A stretch of 64,000 bases of DNA from Kitasatospora xanthocidica (GCF_014656195.1 NZ_BNBY01000023.1:1-64000); one strand, 5' to 3'. Positions 1-8,902 are shown, numbered from the stretch's first letter. Notes: generated by a model not told the origin, from the letters alone. Translations and numbers: made by a program.

Positions 1-25
1 CGCCGACCCCGCTCTGGGGGGGCGG

Positions 26-907
26 TCAGTAGACGCTGACGCCGTACCTGGCGAGCGCCTCGTTGACCGGCTGGAAGAAGGTCGTGCCACCGCTGGTGCA
101 GTCGCCGCTGCCGCCGGAGGTGATGCCGAGGGCCTTGGCGCCGTCGTACAGCGGGCCGCCGGAGTCGCCGGGTTCGGCGCAGACGTTGGTCTGGATCATG
201 CCGCGGACGGTGCCGCCGTCGGAGTAGCGCACGGTGGCGTTGAGGCCGGTGACCGTACCGCCGTGCGTGCCGCTGGTCGATCCGGTGCGCTTGACCGACT
301 CCCCGACGTACGCGTTCGGGGCGGAGGTGTAGCCGCCGGTGTGGCTCAGCGAGCCGTTGTCGTAGCGGACGAGCGCGTAGTCGTTGCCGGGGAAGCTGGA
401 GTCGACGGTCGCCCCGATCAGCGTGGTGTGATCGGAGTTGGTGTACCAGGTGCTCGCGACGTTGCCGCAGTGCCCCGCGGTGAGGAAGTAGTACGTGCCG
501 CCGCTCACCACGTTGAAGCCGAGTGAGCAGCGGTACTGGTCGCCGTAGACGGCGCTGCCCGCGCCGAGCAGCGGGCGGAAGGTGCCGGGGGAGCGCTCGA
601 TCCGCATGGCGGCGTCGGGGCCCGCGGCCTGCCTGAGCCTGGCGATCGCGGCCGGGGAGACGGTGCCGTCGGCGGTGACGACGACCCGGCCGGCCGACTG
701 GTCGACGTACCAGGCGATGCCGTTGACGTCGGCCCGCTGCACGGCGTCGCTCACCGCCGTGAGCCGGGCCGCTCCGGTGGGGGCGGCGGGCGCGGCGACC
801 GCACCCGGCGCGGCGACGGCGACGGCGGACAGCAGTCCGAGGGTGGCGGCGAGCAGTCGGGTGGTCCTCGCGGTGCCGCTGTGGGGGATGGTGCGCGTGG
901 TCCTCAC
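26..907 (-). CDS. Secreted S1 family serine protease (streptogrisin-like)
   Basis: Secreted chymotrypsin-fold endopeptidase of the streptogrisin/alpha-lytic group, 293 aa. A signal peptide (residues 1 to about 39, hydrophobic core then an AxA-type cleavage region) is followed by a short propeptide (about 40-112) and the protease domain. The catalytic triad is visible as His146 in TAGHC, Asp176 in NDYALV and Ser249 in GDSGGP; cysteine pairs flank His146 and Ser249 as in streptogrisins. The length fits streptogrisin A/B rather than the longer C/D forms. The start is GTG at 907, preceded by AGGAGATCA, a good ribosome-binding site. It is monocistronic and divergent from the sigma factor gene. Expected role is extracellular protein degradation after autocatalytic removal of the propeptide. 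Confidence 0.93.
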   Translation of the reverse strand: MRTTRTIPHSGTARTTRLLAATLGLLSAVAVAAPGAVAAPAAPTGAARLTAVSDAVQRADVNGIAWYVDQSAGRVVVTADGTVSPAAIARLRQAAGPDAAMRIERSPGTFRPLLGAGSAVYGDQYRCSLGFNVVSGGTYYFLTAGHCGNVASTWYTNSDHTTLIGATVDSSFPGNDYALVRYDNGSLSHTGGYTSAPNAYVGESVKRTGSTSGTHGGTVTGLNATVRYSDGGTVRGMIQTNVCAEPGDSGGPLYDGAKALGITSGGSGDCTSGGTTFFQPVNEALARYGVSVY

Positions 908-1225
908 TGATCTCCTCCTGGGTGTGGGGGCCGTGAGGCGCGGTCAGGGAGTGCGCGGACACCCGACGGCGCCCATGGGGGTGCCACCGCGGTGATCTGC
1001 CCCTGACAGGCGCTGACGGGAAGTATGAGCAGGCCCGGCGGGTGCCACAAGGCCCCGGACGCGCCCTGCACACCATCTCGACAATCCGCCGGGCCGCAGC
1101 CGGGCCGGCGTCGGGCCGGCGTCGGCGGAGAATCGGGCGGCCCGCCCGCGCGACATTCCGCGGTCTCACGTAGTCATCAGGGGTATGCACGAAGATCACA
1201 GCATGAGGGAACGGGCGGGAACCGA
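908..1225. other. Intergenic region between divergent protease and sigma factor genes
   Basis: 318 bases without a convincing gene. It holds the promoters of the two divergent genes. Around 1100-1135 a CGTCGGGCCGG-type unit is duplicated. I could not identify a clear consensus -35/-10 pair, which would be expected if one promoter is read by an alternative sigma factor. Confidence 0.5.
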
Positions 1226-1732
1226 GTGAAGTCAGCACAGGAGGCCGCGTACGTGGAGTTCGTGGCCGCGAGGGCGAAGGCGCTCTACCGCTCGGCGTAC
1301 GTCCTCGCGGCCGGGGACACGCACCTCGCCGAGGACCTGGTCCAGGAGACGCTCGGCCGGGTGTATGTGCACTGGAAGCGCGTGTCCGGGGCGGACAGTC
1401 CGGAGGCCTACGCCCAGACGGTGCTGGTCCGCACCTTCCTCAGCCTGCGGCGGCGCCGCAGCTCGACGGAGCGCCCGACCGGGGACCTGCCCGACGGCGC
1501 GGCGAGCGGCCCGGACACGGCGCTGCGGCTCACCCTGCTCGACGCTCTCGGGCAACTCCCGCCCCGCGACCGGGCGGTGCTGCTGCTGCGCTACTGGGAG
1601 GACCGCAGCATCGAGGAGACCGCCGGGATGCTCAGACTGAGCAGCAGCGCGGTCCGCTCCCAGGGCACCCGGGCACTCGCCAAGGTGCGCGCGCTGCTCG
1701 GCGACAGCCTGTCCGACCTGGTACCGCGCTGA
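1226..1732 (+). CDS. SigE-family ECF RNA polymerase sigma factor
   Basis: Extracytoplasmic-function sigma factor of the actinobacterial SigE family, 168 aa, usual length for the family. Region 2 (about residues 10-75) carries the DLVQETLGRVYVHW segment of region 2.2/2.3. Region 4 (about 105-160) carries LPPRDRAVLLLRYWEDRSI and the SSSAVRSQGTRALAKVR recognition helix. The GTG at 1226 is chosen because it gives a family-length protein that begins just before the conserved region; an in-frame ORF runs further upstream but has no family-like sequence. The gene after it, 74 nt downstream, encodes a probable single-pass membrane protein, a common partner arrangement. The cognate promoter is not known. 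Confidence 0.88.
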   Translation: MKSAQEAAYVEFVAARAKALYRSAYVLAAGDTHLAEDLVQETLGRVYVHWKRVSGADSPEAYAQTVLVRTFLSLRRRRSSTERPTGDLPDGAASGPDTALRLTLLDALGQLPPRDRAVLLLRYWEDRSIEETAGMLRLSSSAVRSQGTRALAKVRALLGDSLSDLVPR

Positions 1733-1806
1733 GCACCGTGCCCGCAGGTCGAGACCACCACGAAACCCCCGTCCGTGACAGCGAAGACAGAGAAGGTGAC
1801 ACCGGC

Positions 1807-2610
1807 ATGCCGTTCGAAACGGACCTCGCACGCGCCTTGGACCGCACCACCGACCCCCTCGAACCCGACCTCACCGCGCTCCTGGCCGGAGCCGTCGACC
1901 GCGGGCGCAGCCGCCGGCGCCGGCGCACCGCGGGCCTCGTCGCCGGGGCCGGGGTCGGCGCCTGCGCCGTGCTCACGGCAGCCGGCCTGGTCCTCTCCGG
2001 CACGCTCCCCGGGTTCGGCTCCGGCGGATCCGACCTCGAACCGGCGGCGCAGTCGGCGCCCCGTTCCGTGATCACCGGCGCCCAGATGATCCAGACGCTG
2101 GAGGCGACGTTCCCCGGGGCCCGGTTCAGCCAGCAGACCGGGCAGGACAACAACCCCTCGGACCCGTCCAGCGGGGCGGTCGCCAACGGCGGACTGGTCG
2201 TCGACGACGGACAGGGCGCCGCCACGGTCGGCATCTCGGCCGTACGGCTCAGGCTGCCGCTCCGGGACGGCGACGGGCTGGGCTGCGACCTGAAGCACAC
2301 GCGCGGCGGTGACACCTGCACGATGAGCGAGCTGCCGAGCAGCGCGGCGATCCCCGGCGGGGCCCTGGTGATGTCGGAGCAGAACGCCTCCCACCAGCCC
2401 GCCCAGGCCGACACCCCCCGCCGCTGGACGGTGACGGTGACCCTGAAGTCGACCGGCGCGCAGCTCCAGCTGGTGCAGTGGAACACCGCCCTCGGCACCG
2501 GCCCCGGCACGGTGAAGCCGACGCGTGCCGCTCCGCCGCTCTCCGAGCAGCAGGCGGTGGCCGTCCTCACCGGGCCGGTCTGGGCACCGATCCTCGCCGC
2601 CGTGGGCTGA
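1807..2610 (+). CDS. Putative single-pass membrane protein, possible sigma factor partner
   Basis: 267 aa protein of unknown function. The N-terminal cytoplasmic part (1-40) ends in an Arg-rich stop-transfer patch (RGRSRRRRR), followed by one hydrophobic helix (about 41-67) and a larger outer portion with a predicted mixed fold. The ATG at 1807 follows AGAAGGTGA, a fair ribosome-binding site. The gene is 74 nt after a SigE-family sigma factor in the same direction, so the two are probably co-transcribed. By position it may be an anti-sigma or sensor protein, but no zinc-binding HxxxCxxC motif of ZAS anti-sigma factors is present, so that is inference only. Confidence 0.75.
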   Translation: MPFETDLARALDRTTDPLEPDLTALLAGAVDRGRSRRRRRTAGLVAGAGVGACAVLTAAGLVLSGTLPGFGSGGSDLEPAAQSAPRSVITGAQMIQTLEATFPGARFSQQTGQDNNPSDPSSGAVANGGLVVDDGQGAATVGISAVRLRLPLRDGDGLGCDLKHTRGGDTCTMSELPSSAAIPGGALVMSEQNASHQPAQADTPRRWTVTVTLKSTGAQLQLVQWNTALGTGPGTVKPTRAAPPLSEQQAVAVLTGPVWAPILAAVG

Positions 2611-2767
2611 CCCGGGGACGGCACGGTGGCTCAGCCGGCTTCGGCTCCGGAGGTGTTCCCGGACGCAATTAAGTCATTCGACTGTTTCGGTGCCGCCGTT
2701 CCCGTTCGATCCTGGCCGGGTGCCCACACGTCGGTGCTGGGCGGTCATCACACCTGGAGGCCCCGCA

Positions 2768-3571
2768 GTGCCCGGAACACCCGTCGTGTTCGTCCATGGA
2801 GCGTGGTTCCACGCACTGTGCTGGGAGGCGTGGGCCCAGCGCTTCACGGCCCGGGGCTTCACCGTGGTGGCCCCGGGCTGGCCGGGCGAGCTCCCGACGG
2901 CCGACGAGGCGCGGCGCCGCCCGGACCGGCTCCCGGACCTCGGACTGGCGGCGCTCACCGAGCACTTCACCGGCGTGGTGGGGGAGTTCGACAACCCGCC
3001 GGTGCTCATCGGGCACTCGGTGGGCGGGCTGGTCGTGCAGCGGATGCTGGCGGACGGCCTGGGGCGCGCGGCGGTGGCCATCGCCTCCGCGCCGATCAAC
3101 GGCGTGCCGCTGCCGAGCCCGCTCGCCGGGCCCGGGGCGCCGCCGGAGGAGAAGGCCGGCCGGGAGGGTGCGCAACTTCCGCTCTCCGCAGGTCAGTTCC
3201 GGCACTTCTTCGCGAACACCTCGGACGAGCGCGGCGCCGCCGAGCTCTACCAGCGCTACGCGGTCCCGGCCCCGCGCCGGCTGATCACCGAGGTGGGCGG
3301 CGGCCCGTCCGCGCTGACCACCGTGGACGTCGGCCGACGGGCCCGCGGGCCGCTGCTGCTGATCTCCGGCCAGGAGGACCTGCTGGTGCCCGACGCGGTG
3401 ACCCGCGCCGTCTACAAGCAGTACGGCGACTCCACGGCGGTGACCGAGCTCAAGCAGTTCGCGGACCGCAGCCACTCCCTGGTGGTGGACAGCGGCTGGC
3501 GCCCGGTCGCGGACCACGTCCTGGACTGGCTGGCACGGCAGGACATCCGGGCCGTCGACTCCGGGGCGTAG
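2768..3571 (+). CDS. Alpha/beta hydrolase
   Basis: 267 aa single-domain alpha/beta hydrolase. The oxyanion-hole segment VFVHGAWF lies at the N terminus, the nucleophile elbow is GHSVGG (Ser about residue 83), the acid is in ISGQEDLLVP and the His in DRSHSLV. The closest general resemblance is to small esterases/lipases of the AB_hydrolase_6 type; the substrate is unknown. The start is GTG at 2768 with CTGGAGG seven bases upstream; the in-frame extension upstream reads through the preceding gene and is not credible. An AT-richer stretch (about 2668-2690) upstream probably holds the promoter. It converges with the LAL regulator gene. Confidence 0.85.
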   Translation: MPGTPVVFVHGAWFHALCWEAWAQRFTARGFTVVAPGWPGELPTADEARRRPDRLPDLGLAALTEHFTGVVGEFDNPPVLIGHSVGGLVVQRMLADGLGRAAVAIASAPINGVPLPSPLAGPGAPPEEKAGREGAQLPLSAGQFRHFFANTSDERGAAELYQRYAVPAPRRLITEVGGGPSALTTVDVGRRARGPLLLISGQEDLLVPDAVTRAVYKQYGDSTAVTELKQFADRSHSLVVDSGWRPVADHVLDWLARQDIRAVDSGA

Positions 3572-3591
3572 GTCGAGCACACGTGTGCGCC

Positions 3592-6363
3592 TCACCCCGT
3601 GCCGGGGGCCGGGGCGCCGCCGAGCGCGTCGCGCAGGGCGGCCCGGGAGGTGATGCCGAGCTTGGGGAACACCCGGTACAGGTGGGAGCTGACCGTCCGG
3701 GGGGACAGGTGCATCCGCTCGCCGATCTCCTTGTTGGTCAGGCCCCCGGCGGCGAGGTCGGCGATCCGGTGCTCCTGCCAGGTGAGGGTGGCCAGGTGGG
3801 CCGAGGAGGCCCGGGCGGGCAGTCCGGAGGTGCGCAGTTCACCGCGGGCCCGCTCGGTCCAGGCGGTGGCGCCGAGCCGCTCGAAGGCCTCGGCCGACTG
3901 GGTCAGCGGCCGCCGGGCCGCCGCCGGGCCGCGGGCGAGCCGGGCCCGGTAGCCGTGGGCGAGCCGGATGCGGGCCAGCTCGAACGGGAAGCGGTCGGCG
4001 TCCGGCAGCGCCTCCACCCGCTCGAAGAGCCGGGCCGCCTCCTCGGCGTCCTCGGTCGTCATCGCCAGCGCGCCGTACGTCACCAGCGCCAGCCGGGGCG
4101 AGATGTCGGGCAGCCCGGCGTCGCGCGCGGCCAGCGCGTGCCGCCGGGCCTGCTCGGTGCGCCCGGTGTGCAGGGCCGCCTCGACCAGGTCGAGCAGCGT
4201 TCGGGACGCCTGGTGAGCGTACGGCGTGAACGAGCCCGGGGTGGTGATGCCGATCGCGTACAGGTAGGCGGTCTCGAAGTCGCCCTCGCTGAGCGCGGCG
4301 ATCGTGCCCACCGAGTCCGTGATCTGGGTGAGGAACCCCACCCCGCGCGGCCGCGCCCAGGCGTCCACGGCGGCCTGCAGCTCGCGGGCCCGCTCCAGCC
4401 GGCCGCGCATGGCCGCCACGAGCGCGAGGTAGGCGCGGCTGTGGTGGGCGAAGAGGTCGTGGCCGTGGCCCGTCGCCAGCTCCAGGCCGCGCAGCCCGGT
4501 CCGCTCGGCCTCGTCCCACTCGCCGAGGGCCAGCTGGTCGAGCATGATCAGGTGCAGCATCGTCATCCCGGCCGACATCACGCCCGTCGCCACCTCGCGG
4601 TCGACGACCCGCTGCAGGTACGGCCGGTACGGGCCGAGGACGTCCAGGTGGTAGGCGGCGACACCGAGCCGGGTGACGTCCCAGAGCTCCAGGTCCCGGG
4701 GATCGGCGAACGCGGCCTCCAGCCGCTCCCGCACCCCGGCGCCGTGCCGCACCACATCGCCCCAGGCGTCGCGGTAGATCAGCGAGCGGGCCGGCACCAG
4801 GTCGCCCAGCCGCTCCAGGAACTCCCGGGTCTCCTGCCACGCGGCGCCGTCGCTGCCGTACTGACAGATCGCCAGCAGCAGGGTGATCAGCCGGGGCGCC
4901 GTCTCGTCGCCCTCCCGCGGGCCGTCCGCGTGCAGGGCCTCCAGCGCGGCCATGACCCGGCGGCGCGAGGACCGCACCTCCCCGTCCTGGTACAGCGCCA
5001 GGTAGGCGGCGGCGAGCACCGCGGCGGGTGATTCGCCGCCGCCCGGGACGAGGTCGGCGTGCGCCAGCCGCTGCGCCCGGTCGAGCAGCCCGGCCTGCCC
5101 GGCGAGGAACGCCGCGTCGCCCAGCCGCCGCGAGCGGTCCGCGTGGTTCTCGCTGAGCTCCGCGGCCCGGGTCAGCCAGGCCACGGCGGCCACCGCGCCG
5201 CCGCGCCGGGTCGCGGACTCGGCGGCCGCCTCCAGGTCGGCGGCGACCCGCTCGTCGGGGTCCAGCGTCGCGGCCGCCAGGTGGGTGGCGCGCCGTTCGA
5301 GGTCGTCGCGGTGGAAGCGGGCGAGCGTCGCGTGCGCCGCGCGGCGCTCGTTGGGGGTCGCCAGCTGGACGACGGTCGAGCGCACCAGGGGGTGGCGGAA
5401 GACGAAGTCGCCGCTGATCGGGTCGATGTCCAGCAGGCCGCGGACGGCCGCCTCGTCGGCGTCGGCCATCCGGTAGCGGGCGCCGCGGGCGTGCCCCGCG
5501 GCGGGCCCGGCCGTCACACCGTCCAGCGCCCCGCGCAGCAGTTCCGTGCGCACCGCCCCGTCCAGGGCCTCGATCCGGGTGCCGTAGACGTACTGGAGGC
5601 GGCGCGGCAGCGGGACGCCCGGGTAGTCCGGCCCCGCCTCGGCCCCGTGCGCCGGCCGGCCCCTCAGGTACGGCGGCAGCTCCAGCAGTGCCAGCGGGTT
5701 GCCCTGCGCCTCGTGCAGGACGACCCGGCGCAGCTGCGGGTCGAGGCCGGGGTGCCGCCGGTCCAGCAGCACACCGGCCTCCTCCTCCGACAGGGGGGCC
5801 ACGGACAGTTCGGGCAGGGCCGCGGTGTCCAGCCGGGACGGGATGTCGGAGCGCAGCGCGACGAGCAGCTTCACCGAGCCGCCGCTGAGCCGGCGCCCGG
5901 CGAACCCGACCACCTCCGCGCTGGCGGTGTCGAACCACTGCCCGTCGTCGAGGACCAGCAACAGGGGCTGCTGCGAGGCGGCCAGGGACAGCAGGTCGAG
6001 CACCGCGATGGCGAGGGCCATCACCGACGGCGGCTTCTCCTGACTACGGCCGAACACGACGTCGAACACCCCGCGGTAGCCGTTGTCGAGCCGGCTGAGC
6101 TGGGGGAGCAGCGGGTGCAGCAGCTGGTGCAGGCCGGCGAACGGCAGGTCCGACTCGGCCTCGACACCGGTCGCCCGGATCACCCGGTGGCCCCGCTCGG
6201 CCGCCAGCCCGACGGTGTGGTCGAGGAGCGCGCTCTTGCCCACACCCGTCTCGCCCTTGAGTACCAGCGCCTGCCCCTGCGGTGATGTCACGAAGGACGA
6301 CAGCACGTCCCCCTCGTACCGGCGGCCGACCATCGTGCGGACGGTCCTGACCGGCTGGTTCAC
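3592..6363 (-). CDS. LuxR-family transcriptional regulator of the LAL type with ATPase domain
   Basis: 923 aa large ATP-binding LuxR regulator. An N-terminal STAND/AAA-type ATPase carries Walker A GETGVGKS (about 37-44) and Walker B LLLVLDDGQW. A long helical, TPR-like middle region follows. The C-terminal LuxR helix-turn-helix (about 850-915) carries LTWQEHRIADLAAGGLTNKE and LSPRTVSSHLYRVF. LAL proteins are often pathway activators in actinobacteria, commonly for sugar use or secondary metabolism, but no such pathway adjoins this gene, so the target is unknown. It is transcribed alone, converging with the hydrolase gene and divergent from the SsgA-like gene. Confidence 0.92.
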   Translation of the reverse strand: MNQPVRTVRTMVGRRYEGDVLSSFVTSPQGQALVLKGETGVGKSALLDHTVGLAAERGHRVIRATGVEAESDLPFAGLHQLLHPLLPQLSRLDNGYRGVFDVVFGRSQEKPPSVMALAIAVLDLLSLAASQQPLLLVLDDGQWFDTASAEVVGFAGRRLSGGSVKLLVALRSDIPSRLDTAALPELSVAPLSEEEAGVLLDRRHPGLDPQLRRVVLHEAQGNPLALLELPPYLRGRPAHGAEAGPDYPGVPLPRRLQYVYGTRIEALDGAVRTELLRGALDGVTAGPAAGHARGARYRMADADEAAVRGLLDIDPISGDFVFRHPLVRSTVVQLATPNERRAAHATLARFHRDDLERRATHLAAATLDPDERVAADLEAAAESATRRGGAVAAVAWLTRAAELSENHADRSRRLGDAAFLAGQAGLLDRAQRLAHADLVPGGGESPAAVLAAAYLALYQDGEVRSSRRRVMAALEALHADGPREGDETAPRLITLLLAICQYGSDGAAWQETREFLERLGDLVPARSLIYRDAWGDVVRHGAGVRERLEAAFADPRDLELWDVTRLGVAAYHLDVLGPYRPYLQRVVDREVATGVMSAGMTMLHLIMLDQLALGEWDEAERTGLRGLELATGHGHDLFAHHSRAYLALVAAMRGRLERARELQAAVDAWARPRGVGFLTQITDSVGTIAALSEGDFETAYLYAIGITTPGSFTPYAHQASRTLLDLVEAALHTGRTEQARRHALAARDAGLPDISPRLALVTYGALAMTTEDAEEAARLFERVEALPDADRFPFELARIRLAHGYRARLARGPAAARRPLTQSAEAFERLGATAWTERARGELRTSGLPARASSAHLATLTWQEHRIADLAAGGLTNKEIGERMHLSPRTVSSHLYRVFPKLGITSRAALRDALGGAPAPGTG

Positions 6364-6574
6364 GGGCTCTCCCTACGACTTCGGTTGCACACGGGAAGCC
6401 CAGCGGCTGCCGTGTCCTCCGGTCAGTTTCCCACGGGCGAGCAGGTGTTCCGATCACGTTTTCGGCCGAGGTGTGGGGCGGGATCTCGGTGGAGGTGTCG
6501 GTGGGGTGTCGGCGGAGGTGTCGGCCGGCCCGGCTCACACGTGGGTGTGACCGACGCGGGGCGCGGCGGCACAC

Positions 6575-6588
6575 CCGTCATCTGACGG
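6575..6588. promoter_or_regulatory. Palindromic operator candidate, SsgA-like gene 1, distal copy
   Basis: CCGTCA-TC-TGACGG, a perfect 6-bp inverted repeat with a 2-bp centre, 187 nt before the ATG at 6776. A second, inverted copy lies 87 bp further on, and the same pair with 89-bp spacing precedes the other SsgA-like gene near 62.5 kb. The regulator is not known. Confidence 0.5.
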
Positions 6589-6661
6589 TTGCTCCCGCCG
6601 TCCGGGCCCGCCGAACGCCCCGGTCAGGCCGGCGGAGCGGAGGGTGACGTACGGAAACCGT

Positions 6662-6675
6662 GGGTCAAGTGACGG
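6662..6675. promoter_or_regulatory. Palindromic operator candidate, SsgA-like gene 1, proximal copy
   Basis: GGGTCA-AG-TGACGG, read on the other strand as CCGTCA-CT-TGACCC. It is one mismatch from a perfect palindrome and 100 nt upstream of the SsgA-like start codon. On the minus strand it also contains a TTGACC that could serve as a -35 element. Confidence 0.45.
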
Positions 6676-6775
6676 ATGCCCCGGACCGGCCGGTGGCGGA
6701 AGAGTCGGGGGACGGCCGGAACGTCGGGGGACGGCCGGGACCAGGAGACCGGAACGAGGAAAGGGGAGCACCGCC

Positions 6776-7237
6776 ATGAGCGGCGAAAGGCTCGGACACG
6801 GCGGCTGCCGCGAGGTGCCGAAGGGCGTCCACGCGCTCGCCCTGGACGTCCACCGGGTGCTGGGGCGGACGGCGCGCCAGCCGCTACGGGCGGAGTTCCG
6901 CTTCGACCCGGCCACCCCGGACCTCGTCACCCTCACCCTCACCCCGCCCCGCGGCCGCGCCGTCACCTGGCGCATCGGCCGCGGGCTGCTGCACCGCGGC
7001 CTCACCGAGCCCAGCGGCGAGGGCGACGTCCGGATCTGGCCGCTGCCCGGCGAGCGCGGCGCCCTGGCCTGGCTGCGCCTGGCCTCCCGGGAGACCGGCG
7101 CCGTCCTGGAACTGCCCGTCGGCGAACTGGCCGCGTGGTTCGAGGAGACCGACCGCCTCGTCCCGCCCGAGCGCGCCCGCGAGGCCGCCGAACGCGACTG
7201 GCAGGCCTTCCTCACGGAGCTGCGCACCGACCGGTGA
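6776..7237 (+). CDS. SsgA-like (SALP) sporulation/cell-division regulator
   Basis: 153 aa protein of the SsgA/SsgB-like family, which in sporulating actinomycetes positions division and peptidoglycan remodelling at septa. Family hallmarks are LRAEFRFDPATPDLVTLTL, the WRIGRGLLHRGL core, the GDVRIWPLPG segment and the VLELPVGELAAWFEETDRLVP region. The N terminus is about 15 residues longer than SsgB. The ATG at 6776 has AAGGGGAG seven bases upstream. The gene stands alone between a LAL regulator and a WGR protein gene. A second SALP (62006-62473) shares its central sequence and, notably, its upstream palindromes. Which SsgA-G subfamily it belongs to cannot be decided here. Confidence 0.9.
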   Translation: MSGERLGHGGCREVPKGVHALALDVHRVLGRTARQPLRAEFRFDPATPDLVTLTLTPPRGRAVTWRIGRGLLHRGLTEPSGEGDVRIWPLPGERGALAWLRLASRETGAVLELPVGELAAWFEETDRLVPPERAREAAERDWQAFLTELRTDR

Positions 7238-7366
7238 GCCCGGCCGTGCGCGGCCCGGGGCGGACCCGGAAGCGGACTGTCGGTGCCGGGGCATAGCGTG
7301 TTCCACGTCGGCGGGCCGGAGCAGCCCCCGCGCCTCCATCTCCGTTGTCCGAAAGGGGCTTTCGCC

Positions 7367-8818
7367 GTGTCCGTCGCCGTGGAAGAGCAGGTCACCTACC
7401 TCGAACTGTCCGAGGACGAGGGGAGTGCGCACAAGTTCTACGAGGTGCGGCTCGCCGGGACGGTCGTGACGGTCCGGTACGGGCGGATCGGTGAGCCGGG
7501 GCAGAGCAAGGCCACCGGCTACCCGACCGCGGAGAAGGCGGCCTCGGCGGCGGCCAAGAAGGTCGGCGAGAAGGTCCGCAAGGGCTACGCGCCCGCCGTG
7601 CGGGGCGTGCGCCAGCGCCGCGCGGTGACCAGGCGCCAGATCGTCAGCAGCCGCTCCACCGCCCGTCAGGCGCCGCTGCTGTGGCGGTTCCGCTCCGGCT
7701 CGCCGGCCTTCGGGATCTTCGTCGGCGAGGAGCACGCCTGGGTCGGCAACGAGCGCGGCGACGTCTACACCCTCACCCACGACGGCGAGGTCACCGCCCG
7801 CTACGGCCTCCCGGACGGCGTCAAGTGCATCGTCGCCGACGACTGGTGGATCTACGCCGGCTGCGACGACGGCAAGGTGTACGACCTGGGCGGCAAGGTC
7901 CCGCGGGTCGCCTACGAGATAGCCCAGGACGTCGACATCTTCTGGCTCGACATCCACGACGGCGTGCTCGGCGTCGCCGACGAGCGCGGCGGACTGACCA
8001 CGGTGGACCACGAGGACGAGTTCCAGTGGCGCCGCCAGGCCGACGGCCGCGACGGCTGGATGGTGCGCTGCGACGCCGACGGCGTCTACCACGGCCACTC
8101 GCGCGGCGTCGCCCGCTACGACAACCGCAGCGGCGACGCGCGCTGGCACACCCCCACCAAGGGCGAGGTGCTGTTCGGCTGGCAGGAGGCCGAGGAGGTG
8201 TTCGCCGGCACCGGGCGCGGCTGGGTGCACCGGCTGCGCAAGTCGGACGGCTCCGAGGTGGCCTCCTACCGCTGCGACGCCGCCGTCTTCTCCTGCGCGG
8301 CCTCCCCGGACGGCGAGTACGTGTTCGCCGGGGACAACCACTCCTCGGTGTACTGCTTCGCCGCCGACGGCACCCGGCTGTGGAAGCTCGCCACCGGCTG
8401 CGGCTCGGCGTACAGCATGCAGTACCGGGACGGCCGGCTCTACGTGGTCACCACCGACGGCTCGCTGGCCTGCCTGGACGCGAGCGAGCAGGCCGTCCGG
8501 GCCGCCGAGGACGGCACCCTGCCGAAGACCGCCGAGGTGAAGGGTGCCGGCTGGGAGCCCGTGCTGGCCGGTGCGGCGCTGGAGACGGTCGAGGTCACCG
8601 CGGTCGGGGCGGCCGGCGGCGGGATCGAGGTCGAGTGCGTCCAGGACGGCGCCCGGCTGCGGGTGCGGGTGGTCTCCCAGGGCTTCGACCCGACCTGGCG
8701 GGTGCAGTTCCCGAAGGACGTCCGGGTCGCCGGGGCGCGCTACCTGGTCGCCGAGGTGCGGGAGTCCGCCTCGGGCGGCTTCTACCGGGCCCACGGCGAG
8801 ATCAAGCGCCTGCTCTGA
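7367..8818 (+). CDS. WGR-domain protein with C-terminal beta-propeller-like repeats
   Basis: 483 aa. Residues 1-80 form a WGR domain (HKFYEVRLAGTVVTVRYGRI, then GEPGQSK), a nucleic-acid-associated module found in PARPs, MolR-type regulators and bacterial DNA-metabolism proteins. A basic linker (about 80-105) leads to a region (about 108-420) of repeated blades with W/G/D-rich motifs such as VYTLTHDGEVTARYG and YCFAADGTRLWKLATGCGS, resembling PQQ/WD-type beta-propellers. The last 70 residues form a separate small domain. The start is GTG at 7367 after GAAAGGGG. No catalytic motif is visible, so the protein probably acts as a binding or scaffold protein. A strong terminator follows. Confidence 0.85.
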   Translation: MSVAVEEQVTYLELSEDEGSAHKFYEVRLAGTVVTVRYGRIGEPGQSKATGYPTAEKAASAAAKKVGEKVRKGYAPAVRGVRQRRAVTRRQIVSSRSTARQAPLLWRFRSGSPAFGIFVGEEHAWVGNERGDVYTLTHDGEVTARYGLPDGVKCIVADDWWIYAGCDDGKVYDLGGKVPRVAYEIAQDVDIFWLDIHDGVLGVADERGGLTTVDHEDEFQWRRQADGRDGWMVRCDADGVYHGHSRGVARYDNRSGDARWHTPTKGEVLFGWQEAEEVFAGTGRGWVHRLRKSDGSEVASYRCDAAVFSCAASPDGEYVFAGDNHSSVYCFAADGTRLWKLATGCGSAYSMQYRDGRLYVVTTDGSLACLDASEQAVRAAEDGTLPKTAEVKGAGWEPVLAGAALETVEVTAVGAAGGGIEVECVQDGARLRVRVVSQGFDPTWRVQFPKDVRVAGARYLVAEVRESASGGFYRAHGEIKRLL

Positions 8819-8823
8819 CCGGG

Positions 8824-8865
8824 TCCTCGGGCGGCCGCGGCCGGGGGGATCCGGCCGCCCGAGGA
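8824..8865. terminator. Intrinsic terminator, WGR gene / convergent oxidoreductase gene
   Basis: Perfect 14-bp stem: TCCTCGGGCGGCCG (8824-8837) pairs with CGGCCGCCCGAGGA (8852-8865), six bases after the WGR stop codon. A second 8-bp hairpin (GTCCCGCC/GGCGGGAC, 8871-8888) follows. With convergent genes on both sides it probably works in both directions. Confidence 0.8.
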
Positions 8866-8902
8866 TTCCTGTCCCGCCGAGGCGGGACCAGGTGAGGCGG
8901 GA

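Larger units (their letters stand above)
6364..6775. other. Divergent intergenic region upstream of the SsgA-like gene
   Basis: 412 bases with no supported gene. Three tandem GGAGGTGTCGG-like 11-12 bp units lie at 6490-6524. Two copies of a CCGTCA-N2-TGAC palindrome follow at 6575-6588 and 6662-6675 (listed separately). The region must contain the promoters of the LAL regulator and the SsgA-like gene. Confidence 0.6.

Noticed and set aside
944..1156. 70-codon minus-strand frame upstream of the protease gene
   Set aside because: No ribosome-binding site, Arg/Gly/Pro-rich shadow composition, overlaps the promoter region.
2626..5031. 801-codon plus-strand open frame
   Set aside because: It spans the hydrolase gene in another frame and the antisense of the LAL gene; composition is Gly/Arg/Ala-rich with no family.
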